Origin: G963668185 sp965237445
GTDB taxonomy: Bacteria; Chloroflexota; Dehalococcoidia; Lucifugimonadales; G963668185
DNA length: 64,000 nucleotides
Direction of reading: 5' to 3'
NCBI GenBank assembly: GCA_965237445.1
Contig: OZ250142.1
Coordinates: 2,418,001-2,482,000, forward strand
The notes beneath the pieces were generated by a model. The model saw nothing but the letters and a program-made list of their open reading frames with translations. It was not told the origin of the DNA and ran no database searches. Position 1 is the first letter of the stretch. Each line of letters opens with the position of its first letter. The translations under genes were made by a program, and so were the position numbers. Below are positions 55,086-63,715 of this stretch, one piece after another.

Positions 55086-56123
55086 ATGCAAGGCATGGCG
55101 CAGACCGTGCTCGGGCCCGTCCCGGCTCACGAGCTCGGTCCCACGATGACGCATGAGCACCTGCTCATCGACTTCAGGACCACGTTCGATCCCCCAACCG
55201 CTGCCTCCGACCTGGGCCGCGCCTACGAGCCGGTCAGTCTCCAGAATCTCGGCTGGGTGCGGTATCACTGGAACAGGAACAGGGACAACCTGCTCCTGAC
55301 CGACGAAGAGACCGCCATTCGCGAGGTCGAACTGTACCGGCGCGTCGGAGGCCGCACGATCGTCGAAGCCACAACAATTGGCATCGGCCGTGACCCGCTC
55401 GGTCTAGCCAGGGTTGCCACGGCCGCCGGAATCCACGTGATCATGGGCGCAGGCTACTACGTCGCGGCCACGCACTCGTCCGATATGGACCACATGGAAG
55501 AGGAGCAGCTTACAGCCCGGATGATCGGCGACATAACCGATGGCGTCGACGGCACGAAGGTAAAGGCCGGGATCATTGGAGAAATCGGCTGCACCTGGCC
55601 TCTCACCGCCAACGAGCGCAAGGTGCTCCGCGCCGCCGCCGCGGCACAGAGAGTGACCGGCGCACCTCTGCTGATTCACCCCGGCCGCAGTCCGCGTGCC
55701 CCCTTTGAGATCCTGGACATTCTTGCGGAGGCCGGCGCGGACATTAGCAGGGCAATTATGAGCCATCTCGACCGCACTTACACGGACCAGGAGACACTTC
55801 TTGAGTTCGCGGCCAGGGGCTCATACCTCGAGTACGACCTCTTCGGCGTAGAGTGTTCCTACTACCCCCTTTCCGACATCGACATGCCAAGCGATGCCCA
55901 GCGGCTCGACTACATCGAGCGCCTGATCGCCGAGGGCTACCAGGACAGGATCGTCGTGGGCCACGACATGTTCTCCAAGCATCGCCTCAACGCCTACGGT
56001 GGCCACGGCTACGGTCACATAATCGAAAACATCGTTCCAAGGATGCGGCAGCGTGGCATGACCGAAGAGGCCATCCGCGCCATCATTGTAGACAACCCCG
56101 CTCGCGTTCTCGCGTTCGCCTGA
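55086..56123 (+). CDS. Phosphotriesterase-family metal hydrolase
   Basis: The ~345-residue enzyme has the binuclear site of the phosphotriesterase/lactonase family: HEH in TMTHEHLLID, the bridging region KAGIIGEIG (where the family lysine or glutamate sits), His in LLIHPGR, His in IMSHLDRT and Asp in VVGHDMFSK. Such enzymes hydrolyse lactones or phosphotriesters. ATG 55086 is chosen; GTG 55071 or ATG 55095 are possible. The ORF upstream to 54852 overlaps MOSC and is not real. Confidence 0.9.
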   Translation: MQGMAQTVLGPVPAHELGPTMTHEHLLIDFRTTFDPPTAASDLGRAYEPVSLQNLGWVRYHWNRNRDNLLLTDEETAIREVELYRRVGGRTIVEATTIGIGRDPLGLARVATAAGIHVIMGAGYYVAATHSSDMDHMEEEQLTARMIGDITDGVDGTKVKAGIIGEIGCTWPLTANERKVLRAAAAAQRVTGAPLLIHPGRSPRAPFEILDILAEAGADISRAIMSHLDRTYTDQETLLEFAARGSYLEYDLFGVECSYYPLSDIDMPSDAQRLDYIERLIAEGYQDRIVVGHDMFSKHRLNAYGGHGYGHIIENIVPRMRQRGMTEEAIRAIIVDNPARVLAFA

Positions 56124-56144
56124 CCGCGCCCGCATACCAACTGA

Positions 56145-56172
56145 ACTTAAACATCTAGGAGGAGTTGATGTC
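56145..56172 (+). repeat. 28-bp exact direct repeat, copy 1 (ribosome site plus ATG)
   Basis: It contains TAGGAGGAGTTGATGTC and is identical to 56621-56648, where it is the translation start of the RidA gene. Here it is followed only by short reading frames (for example 56178-56279, 33 codons), which I do not recognise. Confidence 0.85.
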
Positions 56173-56282
56173 CGGGCATGGCCCAGGCCGGGAACCCGTC
56201 TATCAAGGCGTTCCTGGAGGTTCTCTCTGTCAAGAATGTACACGGTCACCCGCGTCGCCACTCTCGATCAACGAAGTAACCT

Positions 56283-56600
56283 ATGAGTGATCGTAAAGAG
56301 ATAATTCCGCCTTTACGCCAAGCAGAAATCTTTGTCCTTGAGACGATCAAAGATACCGGAAGAATGGCCTTCGGTGATTATGAGCCTCTCCGTCAAGCGA
56401 CGACTGCGTTTGATCGGCTGCAGGAGATGGGCCTCATCTACAGAGGGTTTGTCACATCAGACGGTGAAGATTACTTGGAGCGGCTGAAGTATCCTTGGAA
56501 AGTGTGGTTGAAGGAAAACTGGTTTCCGGTCGCCGTACTCGTCGTGGGGCCGATAGTGTCAGGGCTAGTAGTGTACGGGTTGGATCAAATCTTGCCCTAA
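56283..56600 (+). CDS. Small protein with wHTH-like N-terminus and C-terminal membrane helix
   Basis: The 105-residue product has a soluble N-terminal part (RQAEIFVLETIKDTGRM, ATTAFDRLQEMGLIYRGF) with the length and pattern of a winged helix. One hydrophobic helix near the end (WFPVAVLVVGPIVSGLVVYG) would anchor it in the membrane. I do not recognise a family. It lies between two exact 28-bp repeats, so it appears to be inserted between the phosphotriesterase-like and RidA genes. Confidence 0.6.
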   Translation: MSDRKEIIPPLRQAEIFVLETIKDTGRMAFGDYEPLRQATTAFDRLQEMGLIYRGFVTSDGEDYLERLKYPWKVWLKENWFPVAVLVVGPIVSGLVVYGLDQILP

Positions 56601-56620
56601 CCGACCGTAGGAGTAAGAGC

Positions 56621-56648
56621 ACTTAAACATCTAGGAGGAGTTGATGTC
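56621..56648 (+). repeat. 28-bp exact direct repeat, copy 2 (RidA start region)
   Basis: It is identical to 56145-56172 and supplies AGGAGG and the ATG of the RidA gene. Confidence 0.85.
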
Positions 56649-57108
56649 TGCCGAAGCCAAGCTAAAAGAGTTGGGAATTGAGCTACCCGAGTCCCCAGCG
56701 CCGATCGCAAACTACGTCCCCGCCGTCAGGACCGGGAACCTGTTGTACCTCTCCGGCGTCGGCCCCGCCAAGCCCGCCGACGGCCCTGCGCCGACGGGCA
56801 AGCTGGGCGCCGACCTCAGCATCGAGCAGGGCTACGATGCCGCCCGTCTGGTTGGGATCAACCTGATTGCCCGCCTCAAGAGCGAGCTCGGAGACCTCGA
56901 GAGGGTGAAACGCGTGATCAAACTGTTATCCATGGTTAACTCCACTCTGGACTTCGATCAGCAGCCCGCCGTGGCAAACGGCTGCTCCGATCTGCTCGTC
57001 AACGTATTCGGCGACCGTGGCCGCCACGCGCGCTCCGCCGTAGGCATGGCCGGCCTTCCAGGCAACATACCCGTCGAGATTGAGATGATCGTGGAGGTCA
57101 CGGACTAG
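56644..57108 (+). CDS. RidA/YjgF family protein
   Basis: The 154-residue protein belongs to the RidA family (imine/enamine deaminases). LLYLSGVGPAKP and the C-terminal RHARSAVGMAGLPGNIPVEIEMI are seen; the sequence is closer to the YjgF_YER057c-like subgroup than to canonical RidA, so deaminase activity is not certain. ATG 56644 has AGGAGGAG upstream within a 28-bp repeat also found 476 bases before. Confidence 0.92.
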   Translation: MSAEAKLKELGIELPESPAPIANYVPAVRTGNLLYLSGVGPAKPADGPAPTGKLGADLSIEQGYDAARLVGINLIARLKSELGDLERVKRVIKLLSMVNSTLDFDQQPAVANGCSDLLVNVFGDRGRHARSAVGMAGLPGNIPVEIEMIVEVTD

Positions 57109-57189
57109 CGGCCCCGCTGGCAAATTTCCGGCCAATACGAAAACGGGTGCGTAACCTTGTGTTTGGCTGGCGCGGAAAATTCTCCTACC

Positions 57190-57213
57190 CCTTCCCCAGT
57201 CTGCTGGGGAAGG
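57190..57213. repeat. Copy of the CTGGGGAAGG hairpin repeat
   Basis: CCTTCCCCAG-TCTG-CTGGGGAAGG forms a perfect 10-bp stem with a 4-base loop, as at 15155, 16740, 21840 and 25037. It lies between the converging RidA and antiporter genes and could end transcription. Confidence 0.85.
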
Positions 57214-57309
57214 CCGGGATGGGGATTCGCTCCTCACACAATTCACCATGTAAGGGTTCCCGGATTGGACCGGCTGCATACGTCTCCCAACCGCAGAGCT
57301 TGTTGGGCA

Positions 57310-58917
57310 CTAAGACCCGGGCGCCGCGCCCTGCCCCGTCGCGTTGCCCACCGGGAACTGCGACGCCCAGCCGTCGAAGCCGCCATTCAAGGCCGCCGAC
57401 TTGTGCCCCATCGCCTGTAGCTGCTGCGCCGCACGGGCGCTCGTGGAGTCGCCCGGTCAGGCGCAGTAGGCGATGATCAGCGTCTCCCCTCTTGACTTGG
57501 CCGCTGCCCACTCTGAGACCTCGTCCGGCAGCACCCTTACGGCGCCTGGAATCTGGGCCTGCGACGCCTCGTAGCTGGACCGTGACCGCACGTCTAGGAT
57601 GACTGGCGGAGTGGGGCCGGCTGCCATCTCGTGCAATTCTTCCGGCGTAACCATCCGTACCACGCTATCATCCTTCACAAAGAGGCCGTCCGCGGTGCCC
57701 TCCCGCTCTTCGGCCAATGTGACGCGCGCTGCCTTCCGCCCGTACCAGGCTCCCAGCGGGGTAGTACTCGCGCCGTGGATGGCAACGGACGCGATCACCA
57801 CAACCCCAACCGTGGCAAGCAGCTCTTCGGCGCCCGGTATGCCCGCCTGCACGGCAAGCAACGCCAGCAGTAAGGAGTTGAGTCCTCGAGGCCCGAACCA
57901 CGCGATCATCCCCTTCGCCTCTAGGCTCAGTTTGGTCCGCGCAAGCAGCAGCCCCAGCACCGGCGGCCGAAGTCCGAAGATCACGATCGCTGCCAGTGCA
58001 ACGGCCAGCGGGATGTTGACCGTGTCCAGAATGCCGGACAGCACCGCTCCGAAGAGGACGAACGCCAGCAGCATCGCCATCTCGGACGTCACCTCGCCGT
58101 ACTCCATGAAGCAGTCGCAAAGGCGCTGGTTCAGCAGCACTACGGCCAGCCCTGCGGCGAAGGCGGCCAGGAAACCGTCGCCTCCGGCCGCGGTTGCCGC
58201 GCCGAAAGCCGCGAGAACCAACCCGATGCCGTAGAACGACTGGTGCTCCCGACGGATGTTCATTCGAGCGTCAACCCGGTTCATCAGCCACGAACCGAGG
58301 CCCCCGATGGCAAACCCTATTGCCGGTCCCAGCAGCAGAAGCTGAGCAAGGAATCCGGCCCACCCTGCCATGTCCTTACCCTGCACTTGTGCAACGGCTA
58401 TCAGCACCAGAATCACCGGGAGCACGATGATGTCGTTTGTTCCCGCCTCGATCTTGAGCACCTGCCGGACCGAGCGCGGGACTCTGGAGTCGCGCACCAG
58501 CTCGCGGAGTACCACCGGGTCGGTCGAAGCCAGTATCGCCCCGCCTATGAATGCGATAAGCCAACCGAACCCCAGCATCAACGCCAGCGGTAGCGCCCCC
58601 AACGTAATGATTACCGCCGTGCCCGGTCCCAGAATTAGCGCTGGAATCAGCCAGCGCCGTCCCAGCTCTTCCACTTGCAGGTTGAGCGCGTCCAGAAAGA
58701 GGACCAAAGAAAGCGTCAGTGCGGCAACCACCTCCAGGATGGGATCGTGCGGCCCCATCTCCAGTAGCCCAAATCCGCTCTCGCCCAGCAGGAGTCCCAG
58801 CCCCAGGAACAGAATGGGAAAGGACAGAGGAGACCGCTCCACCGCGCCCGACACCAGCGCGGTGACCACCATGATGATCGCTACAAGACCGAAGGCCGGC
58901 AGAAACTCAGGCAACAT
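57310..58917 (-). CDS. CPA1-type cation/proton antiporter with C-terminal rhodanese domain, predicted selenoprotein
   Basis: ATG 58917 starts a ~390-residue membrane part with about twelve helices and the antiporter motif ILASTDPVVLRELVRD followed by KIEAGTNDIIVLP. A rhodanese domain follows (VILDVRSRSSYEASQAQIPG). The frame meets TGA at 57459-57457 in LIIAYCA-(TGA)-PGDSTSARAAQQL and continues ALNGGFDGWASQFP to the TAG at 57312-57310. Rhodaneses of this type read TyrCysAlaCysPro, so the TGA stands for the catalytic cysteine, as selenocysteine 487. The post-TGA part has all expected rhodanese features, which argues against a simple stop. A SECIS-like hairpin follows. Confidence 0.85.
57426..57440 (-). 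promoter_or_regulatory. Candidate bacterial SECIS hairpin of the antiporter-rhodanese gene
   Basis: On the minus strand GCGCC (57440-57436) pairs with GGCGC (57430-57426) around loop CGTGC. The loop starts 22 bases after the TGA and has G in its second position. The stem is short, so support is weaker than for the hairpin at 33645. Confidence 0.55.
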
Positions 58918-59161
58918 GGCCTACACTCTACTTCGTCCGGCCTGCTACTCGCGTAAGAGACTCCCCATTGGTATGCTCTTCCTTTGGCCGTATCGCTAAG
59001 AGGGTGTCTAAGATGCTACCTCTCACCTCAGCAGGTGGCCAAGGTAAGAGGCGCTCCTGTGGAAAACGCCGCTGTGACACCGGGGACTCACCCCCATCCC
59101 CTCGAGGGACTCGGGGCAGGCTCCTTCGGCTGCGCTCAGCACAAGCTCTAAGGCAATAAAG

Positions 59162-59406
59162 CTCGGAAAGTGTCACATTCTGTCACATTTCGTAACATTT
59201 CATAGCTGGGAGCGTGTGGGAAAAGTTACGAACTTAAGACGAATTGAATACGGTTTGTATACAGATCGAGCCATTTTGAGTAAAAATGTGACAGTCTCCC
59301 CATAGCTACGAGGGAGTTTTCGGGCAGGGAGCCGCGCTGTGCGAGGAGGCTCGCAGCGGCCCGGTCGATGTGTCGTGCAGAGTTCATGCGTCCATAATAG
59401 CACGCG
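59162..59406 (-). repeat. Phased-repeat element, copy C
   Basis: On the minus strand GTGCTATTATGGACGCATG (ATG at 59387) leads, 180 bases on, to AGCTATGAAA (59207-59198) and the 10-bp units TGTTACGAAA, TGTGACAGAA and TGTGACACTT, then CCGAG. The units keep the 10-bp period of copies A and B, but their core is TGTGACA instead of CGGAACA. It lies inside the IS5-type remnant. Confidence 0.65.
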
Positions 59407-59455
59407 CGTTCGCAGAAGGGAAGGGAGTTGGTGGGGATCAGACGGCGGCGGCGGG

Positions 59456-59773
59456 TTAGTTGCGCAGTGCTTGGCCGAGCACATACCCGCCTTCGGCGAC
59501 ACGCATCCGGTCACGCACAGCCCCATGAACACGCTCCCAAGTCCCATCATGTCGCCAGGTGCGAAAGTAGTGGAACGTGGTCCGCCATGGAGGCAGATCG
59601 TGGGAGAGCATCCGCCACACGCACCCGGTCCGCAGTACATAGCGGATAGTGTTGACCACCTCCCGCCGCGAGTACTTCAGTGGCCGCCCTCCAGGCTTGG
59701 GAGGTGGAAGCAGCGATTCCAACAGCTGCAATTCCCGGTTGCTCAGGGCGCTGGGATATGCTCTGCGTGTCAT
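59456..59773 (-). pseudogene. Truncated IS5-family transposase
   Basis: The 105-codon ORF has the DUF4096/IS5 N-terminal pattern: LSNRELQLLESLLPPPKPGG, RREVVNTIRYVLRTGCVWRM, LPPWRTTFHYFRTWRHDGTW and ERVHGAVRDRMR. It then departs from the family and stops. The DDE catalytic part is missing. Confidence 0.88.
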
Positions 59774-59966
59774 GATTCATGACTCAATGACCCTCCCGTC
59801 CATACCCCCAAGAGGATTAAGACAACCTTTTTAGACACCCACTAAGTGAGCTGCATGACTCTAGCGGGGATTGACACCGTCAGGCCCATGTGGAAAACTG
59901 CATGTACATTTCGCTAACAGGTGGCCAGGCAGGTCTCTCGAAACAAGGAGACCCGACTTGGCCACT

Positions 59967-60650
59967 TCATTTCTTAGCGCTTACAGACTGATTCAAAGTC
60001 AAATCTCGCGCACTGACAAACGATAGTTCAGCGAGTTCACTACCAGTTAACATCACGTCCTTGTAGCCGTTCGCAATGTGGTGAACAACTTGCAGCCCCT
60101 CCACGTAGATAGACGAGGCATGGGTTACGTGTGCGGGCGTTGGCATGTTCAGGTTGCCAGTAATGTACTGTCGCAGATTTTCCGTATCTTCTCGAGTCAG
60201 GTCTATCCGGTCAAGAAGCTCGTACTGGTTCGATGTCAATGGGAATTGAAGAAAGTGATGCTCGAGCAGTCGGCGGAGGATGTAGTTTCTGAACCTGACA
60301 GGGCTCGCCGGCCTCCTTCCGCCAGGCTTGAGGTAGGTACCCGTGTATCGTAGTTTGTCGAGGTACACTACGGAGGCCTAGATGTTCTTGCCTCCCTCGG
60401 ACAGCGCACGGATCGGATCAAGTAGCCTTGTGAACTCCATCTTCCGCGCAGGAATCTTCAGCTCTCTATGCAGGCCTGAGTAGTATCTGAAGGACGCCAC
60501 GTGTCAGTTTAAGTCACGAAACGTGTCGTCAGCTAGGTGCAGGGCGGCGGCGACGTAGTAAGTGCTGCTGAGTAACTTTCCTGATTGTGTATCGAGCTTG
60601 AATGCAGCATCACCAGACTCGTCGACGAACACGTAGTCATGCTTCGGCAT
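59967..60650 (-). pseudogene. DUF3800 protein gene with two nonsense codons
   Basis: From ATG 60650 the minus strand reads MPKHDYVFVDESGDAAFKLD, the DUF3800 opening, then FRDLN, an in-frame TGA, HVASFRYYSGLHRELKIPAR, LLDPIRALSEGGKNI, an in-frame TAG, ASVVYLDKLRYTGTYL and on to 59967. All parts are in one frame (228 codons). Neither stop falls at an expected cysteine, and one is TAG, so this is decay rather than recoding. Confidence 0.8.
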
Positions 60651-60781
60651 CCGACTTCAATGCCTCCCTATTTCCGTTTAGGTCCTGCCTGTCCAGCCAC
60701 AGAGTCGCACGGAGCACATCTCTCCATTTGGACGCAGGGCCTGCCGCGCATCTCAATTTTGGGGCCTAGTCTTCTCTGCCC

Positions 60782-61951
60782 CTACGCCAGCACCTGCATC
60801 GTGTAACGCGACTCCAGCAATTCACCCGTCGCAAAACGTCCGAGGTTCAGCATCGAGATATCGATCGTCGACGCGCGGCCGTCGACGATAAGCTCTGCCA
60901 TAAGCTGCCCCACCATCGGCGACAGCTTGAACCCGTGGCCGCTGAACCCAACTGCGCAGTACAGGCCGTCGATCCCTTCCACCGCGTCCAGCACCGGGTG
61001 CCAGTCCGGCGTGACCGTGAACAGTCCCGACCATCCGCCGCGAAACAGCCCATCCTCCATGCCGGGAATGCGCTTGGCAAGGCGGACCATCGTCTGCTCC
61101 ACCTTCGCCATGTCCACGCCCTGGTCGAAGTCTTCCGGGCTGCCATCGTGCTCGTCCTCCCCTACCCCGACCATCGTGATGTTTCCAACGTCCGGTCTCG
61201 GCGACATGTCGTTGACCACGTCTCCCAGGATCGGATGCTGTCCGATGCTGTCCGGCCTGCGGATCATCACCACCTGGTGCCGCACCATGCTCAGTGGCAT
61301 GTTCACGCCGATGCCGGCCAGCAGCTTCCTCGACCACGGCCCGGCGGCCACCACCGCCGTGTTCGTCTCAATGCGATCCTCTCCCGCCCGCACGGCCGAC
61401 ACGCGCCCTCCCTCGATGTCGATGCCCGTTACGCGGGCGTCGGTCCGCACCGTTGCGCCGAGCTCGCGTGCCCGGCCCGCGAAGCCGTTCGTGACAGAGT
61501 ACGGGTCGGCGTAGCCGGACTCGGGCTCGTACGCGAACACCTCACCCTCTTCTGCCGCCAGCAACGTCGAGATGCGCGGCACATCCTCTGGACCCAATAT
61601 CGTGGTATCCACGCCCACGGCCTGCTGCATCTCTACGTTCTGTCGTAGCGCCTCTCGCTCAGACTCCGATACCGCAATGAAGTATCCCGTGTTCACATAG
61701 CCCGAAGGCGTACCTGTAATCTCCTCAAAGTCCCTGAACTGCTTCAGGCTCTCCCAAGCCATGCGGGTCGTGACTTCGTTCGAATAATGCGTCCTGAGAA
61801 TCGCCTGTGACCTGCTCGTCGAGCCGGAGGCCAATGTTGACTGCTCCAGCAGGACCGTGTTCGTGACCCCCTTCGCGGCGAGGTTGTAGAGAATGCTCGT
61901 TCCCATCACTCCCCCGCCCACCACAACCAGGTCCGCCGATCGCGTTGCCAT
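60782..61951 (-). CDS. FAD-dependent oxidoreductase (DAO/sarcosine oxidase beta type)
   Basis: The 389-residue enzyme has the N-terminal FAD-binding motif DLVVVGGGVMGTSILYNLA, LLEQSTLASGSTSRSQAILR, and the C-terminal GLYCAVGFSGHGFKLSPMVG, all typical of DAO-family amine oxidases such as sarcosine or dimethylglycine oxidase. It oxidises a C-N bond of an amino acid or N-methyl compound; the exact substrate is unknown. It lies on the same strand as the D-aminoacylase gene 164 bases upstream, which could release its substrate (inference). Confidence 0.92.
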   Translation of the reverse strand: MATRSADLVVVGGGVMGTSILYNLAAKGVTNTVLLEQSTLASGSTSRSQAILRTHYSNEVTTRMAWESLKQFRDFEEITGTPSGYVNTGYFIAVSESEREALRQNVEMQQAVGVDTTILGPEDVPRISTLLAAEEGEVFAYEPESGYADPYSVTNGFAGRARELGATVRTDARVTGIDIEGGRVSAVRAGEDRIETNTAVVAAGPWSRKLLAGIGVNMPLSMVRHQVVMIRRPDSIGQHPILGDVVNDMSPRPDVGNITMVGVGEDEHDGSPEDFDQGVDMAKVEQTMVRLAKRIPGMEDGLFRGGWSGLFTVTPDWHPVLDAVEGIDGLYCAVGFSGHGFKLSPMVGQLMAELIVDGRASTIDISMLNLGRFATGELLESRYTMQVLA

Positions 61952-62115
61952 TCCGACTTACCTCCGTACTATCCAGCCGCTAGATGCCATTGCCACGACC
62001 ATTCCTCAAGATTGTCTGCGAGCCTCGATCTTGGCGAGCCTGAGAGGATTGCCCTCAGTGGAAGTAACCATCCGCCGGCCCTCTTTATGGGTGCAGGGCC
62101 GCGCTCTGCCCCTGC
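61952..62115. repeat. Short gap with dispersed repeat
   Basis: TTTATGGGTGCAGG...CTGCCCCTGCCTAG near 62087-62121 repeats the stretch at 52151-52189. Here it also runs into the 3' end of the D-aminoacylase gene. Confidence 0.6.
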
Positions 62116-63708
62116 CTAGTCGTCGAAGTCCCTGATGACCTTGCCTGGGGCCGCTCGTGTGTACTCACCGTCTTCGATCACCATCGCTCCGTTGACCGCC
62201 ACGTGCGGCACTCCCACCGCATAGCTGTGCGGCGACTCGAACGTCGCCGTGTCTGCCACCGTGACCGGATCGAGTGCCACTATGTCGGCCGCGAAGCCTG
62301 GCGCTATCCGGCCTCGCCTTGTCAGCCCCATACGGGAGGCTGGAAGCGTCGTCATCTTCCTTATCGCCTCGGCAAATGAGACCACATCGTGTCGCCTCAC
62401 GAACTCGGCGATGAACCGCGGGAACGTACCGTAGCTCCTTGGATGCGGCACTCCGGCCGACAACACTCCCTCGGTTGACAGCGAACTTCCGTCCGATCCC
62501 ACCGATATGAGCGGGTGCTGCGCGATCTCCAGGACGTCGTCCTCGCGCATCGCGTGGATGACCACCATGGCCTCGCCCATCTCGTAGAGTCGTACGGCCG
62601 CCTCGGCTGGGTCGCAGCCAAATTCCTCCGCGATGGCGGTCATCGTCATGCCCTCGAATCTTGTGTCTTCGGCCAGCCGGGAAATCACAACGCCTTCGGG
62701 GCTTCGGTTCCATTCGTAGTTGTAGTTGATCCCGTCCTTAACTTGGGACCGTGTCTTGGCGTCGGCTAGCCGCTCCATTGCCTCTGCTCGTCCACCGGCC
62801 AGTGCCCAGCGCGGAAAGATTGCTCCTGTCAGCCTCGTACTGGCGGCGGTATACGGGTACTGGTCTCCGGCAACGTCCAGGCCCTCATACACCGCGGACT
62901 CCATGAGCTCCAGCACATCTGCCGCCCTGCCGAACACGGTCGGTCCAACACACTTCACGTGCGAAATTTCCAGCCGCACCCCCGTTCTCCTACTGACCTC
63001 TATCGCTTCGTTCAGCGCCACGAAGAGTCCCACCGAGTGGGCGCCTTCGTCGCGGATGTGTGTGGAGTAGATCTTGTCCCGTTCCGACACTGCGCGGCAG
63101 ATTTCGATCACCTCTTCCAGCCGCGCGTAGTTTCCGGGGTCGTAGAACAGTCCGGTCGAGAACCCCATCGCCCCGGCGTCCAGGCACTCCACCACCAGCT
63201 CTTGCATCCTGTCCTGCTCATCGGGCGATGGCGCTCTCGCGTCGAGACCGACGATGCACGCCCTGATCGTGCCGTGCCCCACCTGGCATGCCAGGTTGAG
63301 CGGCGGACGTGCGGCCTCAACGGCGTCCAGGTACTCGCCGAACGAGGTCCAACCTAATCTTTGCGCCTCGGGTCCTCTGCCCAACCGCGCCTCGAGCTGC
63401 TCGCGGGCCTTACCGATCACCGGCGCGCAGAAGCTGCTCCCGCAGTTGCCCGCAAGTTCTAGCGTCACGCCTTGCCGGACCTTGCTCTGTGCTGTTGGAT
63501 CGTGCAGGAAAGACGCATCGCTGTGCGTGTGCAGGTCTATGAATCCCGGAGTAACCGCCAGCCCAGTCGCGTCGATGGTCTTCACCGATTCGCCTTCAAG
63601 CCGTCCTATGGCCACGATCTCGTCCCCCGCAACAGCTACGTCTGCGGAGTACGGCGGACTTCCGGTCCCGTCATAAACACTGCCGTTCTTGAAGATCAGG
63701 TCGTACAT
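62116..63708 (-). CDS. N-acyl-D-amino-acid deacylase (D-aminoacylase family amidohydrolase)
   Basis: The 530-residue metal hydrolase has FIDLHTHSDASFL with the HxH pair, the metal cysteine in ELAGNCGSSF, STHIRDEG, EISHVKCVG and the aspartate in SVGSDGSSL, followed by TLPASRMGLTRRGRIAPGFA. This order is that of D-aminoacylase and dihydroorotase-like D-hydantoinase relatives. It would free a D-amino acid (or similar amine) and a carboxylate from an N-acyl compound. Its ATG at 63708 is preceded by a partial gene on the same strand. Confidence 0.92.
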   Translation of the reverse strand: MYDLIFKNGSVYDGTGSPPYSADVAVAGDEIVAIGRLEGESVKTIDATGLAVTPGFIDLHTHSDASFLHDPTAQSKVRQGVTLELAGNCGSSFCAPVIGKAREQLEARLGRGPEAQRLGWTSFGEYLDAVEAARPPLNLACQVGHGTIRACIVGLDARAPSPDEQDRMQELVVECLDAGAMGFSTGLFYDPGNYARLEEVIEICRAVSERDKIYSTHIRDEGAHSVGLFVALNEAIEVSRRTGVRLEISHVKCVGPTVFGRAADVLELMESAVYEGLDVAGDQYPYTAASTRLTGAIFPRWALAGGRAEAMERLADAKTRSQVKDGINYNYEWNRSPEGVVISRLAEDTRFEGMTMTAIAEEFGCDPAEAAVRLYEMGEAMVVIHAMREDDVLEIAQHPLISVGSDGSSLSTEGVLSAGVPHPRSYGTFPRFIAEFVRRHDVVSFAEAIRKMTTLPASRMGLTRRGRIAPGFAADIVALDPVTVADTATFESPHSYAVGVPHVAVNGAMVIEDGEYTRAAPGKVIRDFDD

Positions 63709-63715
63709 ATTGGTT

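Larger units (their letters stand above)
59002..59840 (-). mobile_element. IS5-type element remnant
   Basis: GGGTGTCTAA (59002-59011) and TTAGACACCC (59831-59840) are inverted repeats with the sequence usual for IS5/IS427-group ends. They enclose the N-terminal part of an IS5-type transposase. The length, 839 bp, is near normal for a complete element, but the transposase C-terminus is replaced by unrelated DNA including element C and a dispersed repeat near 59085-59115. The gap 58918-59001 holds nothing visible. Confidence 0.6.

Noticed and set aside
57443..57455. The first hairpin right after the rhodanese TGA as SECIS
   Set aside because: Its loop would start only ~8 bases after the TGA, too close for a bacterial SECIS; the hairpin at 57426-57440 fits better.
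59967..60650. Selenocysteine in the DUF3800 gene
   Set aside because: The TGA is not at a conserved cysteine and a TAG follows in the same frame.
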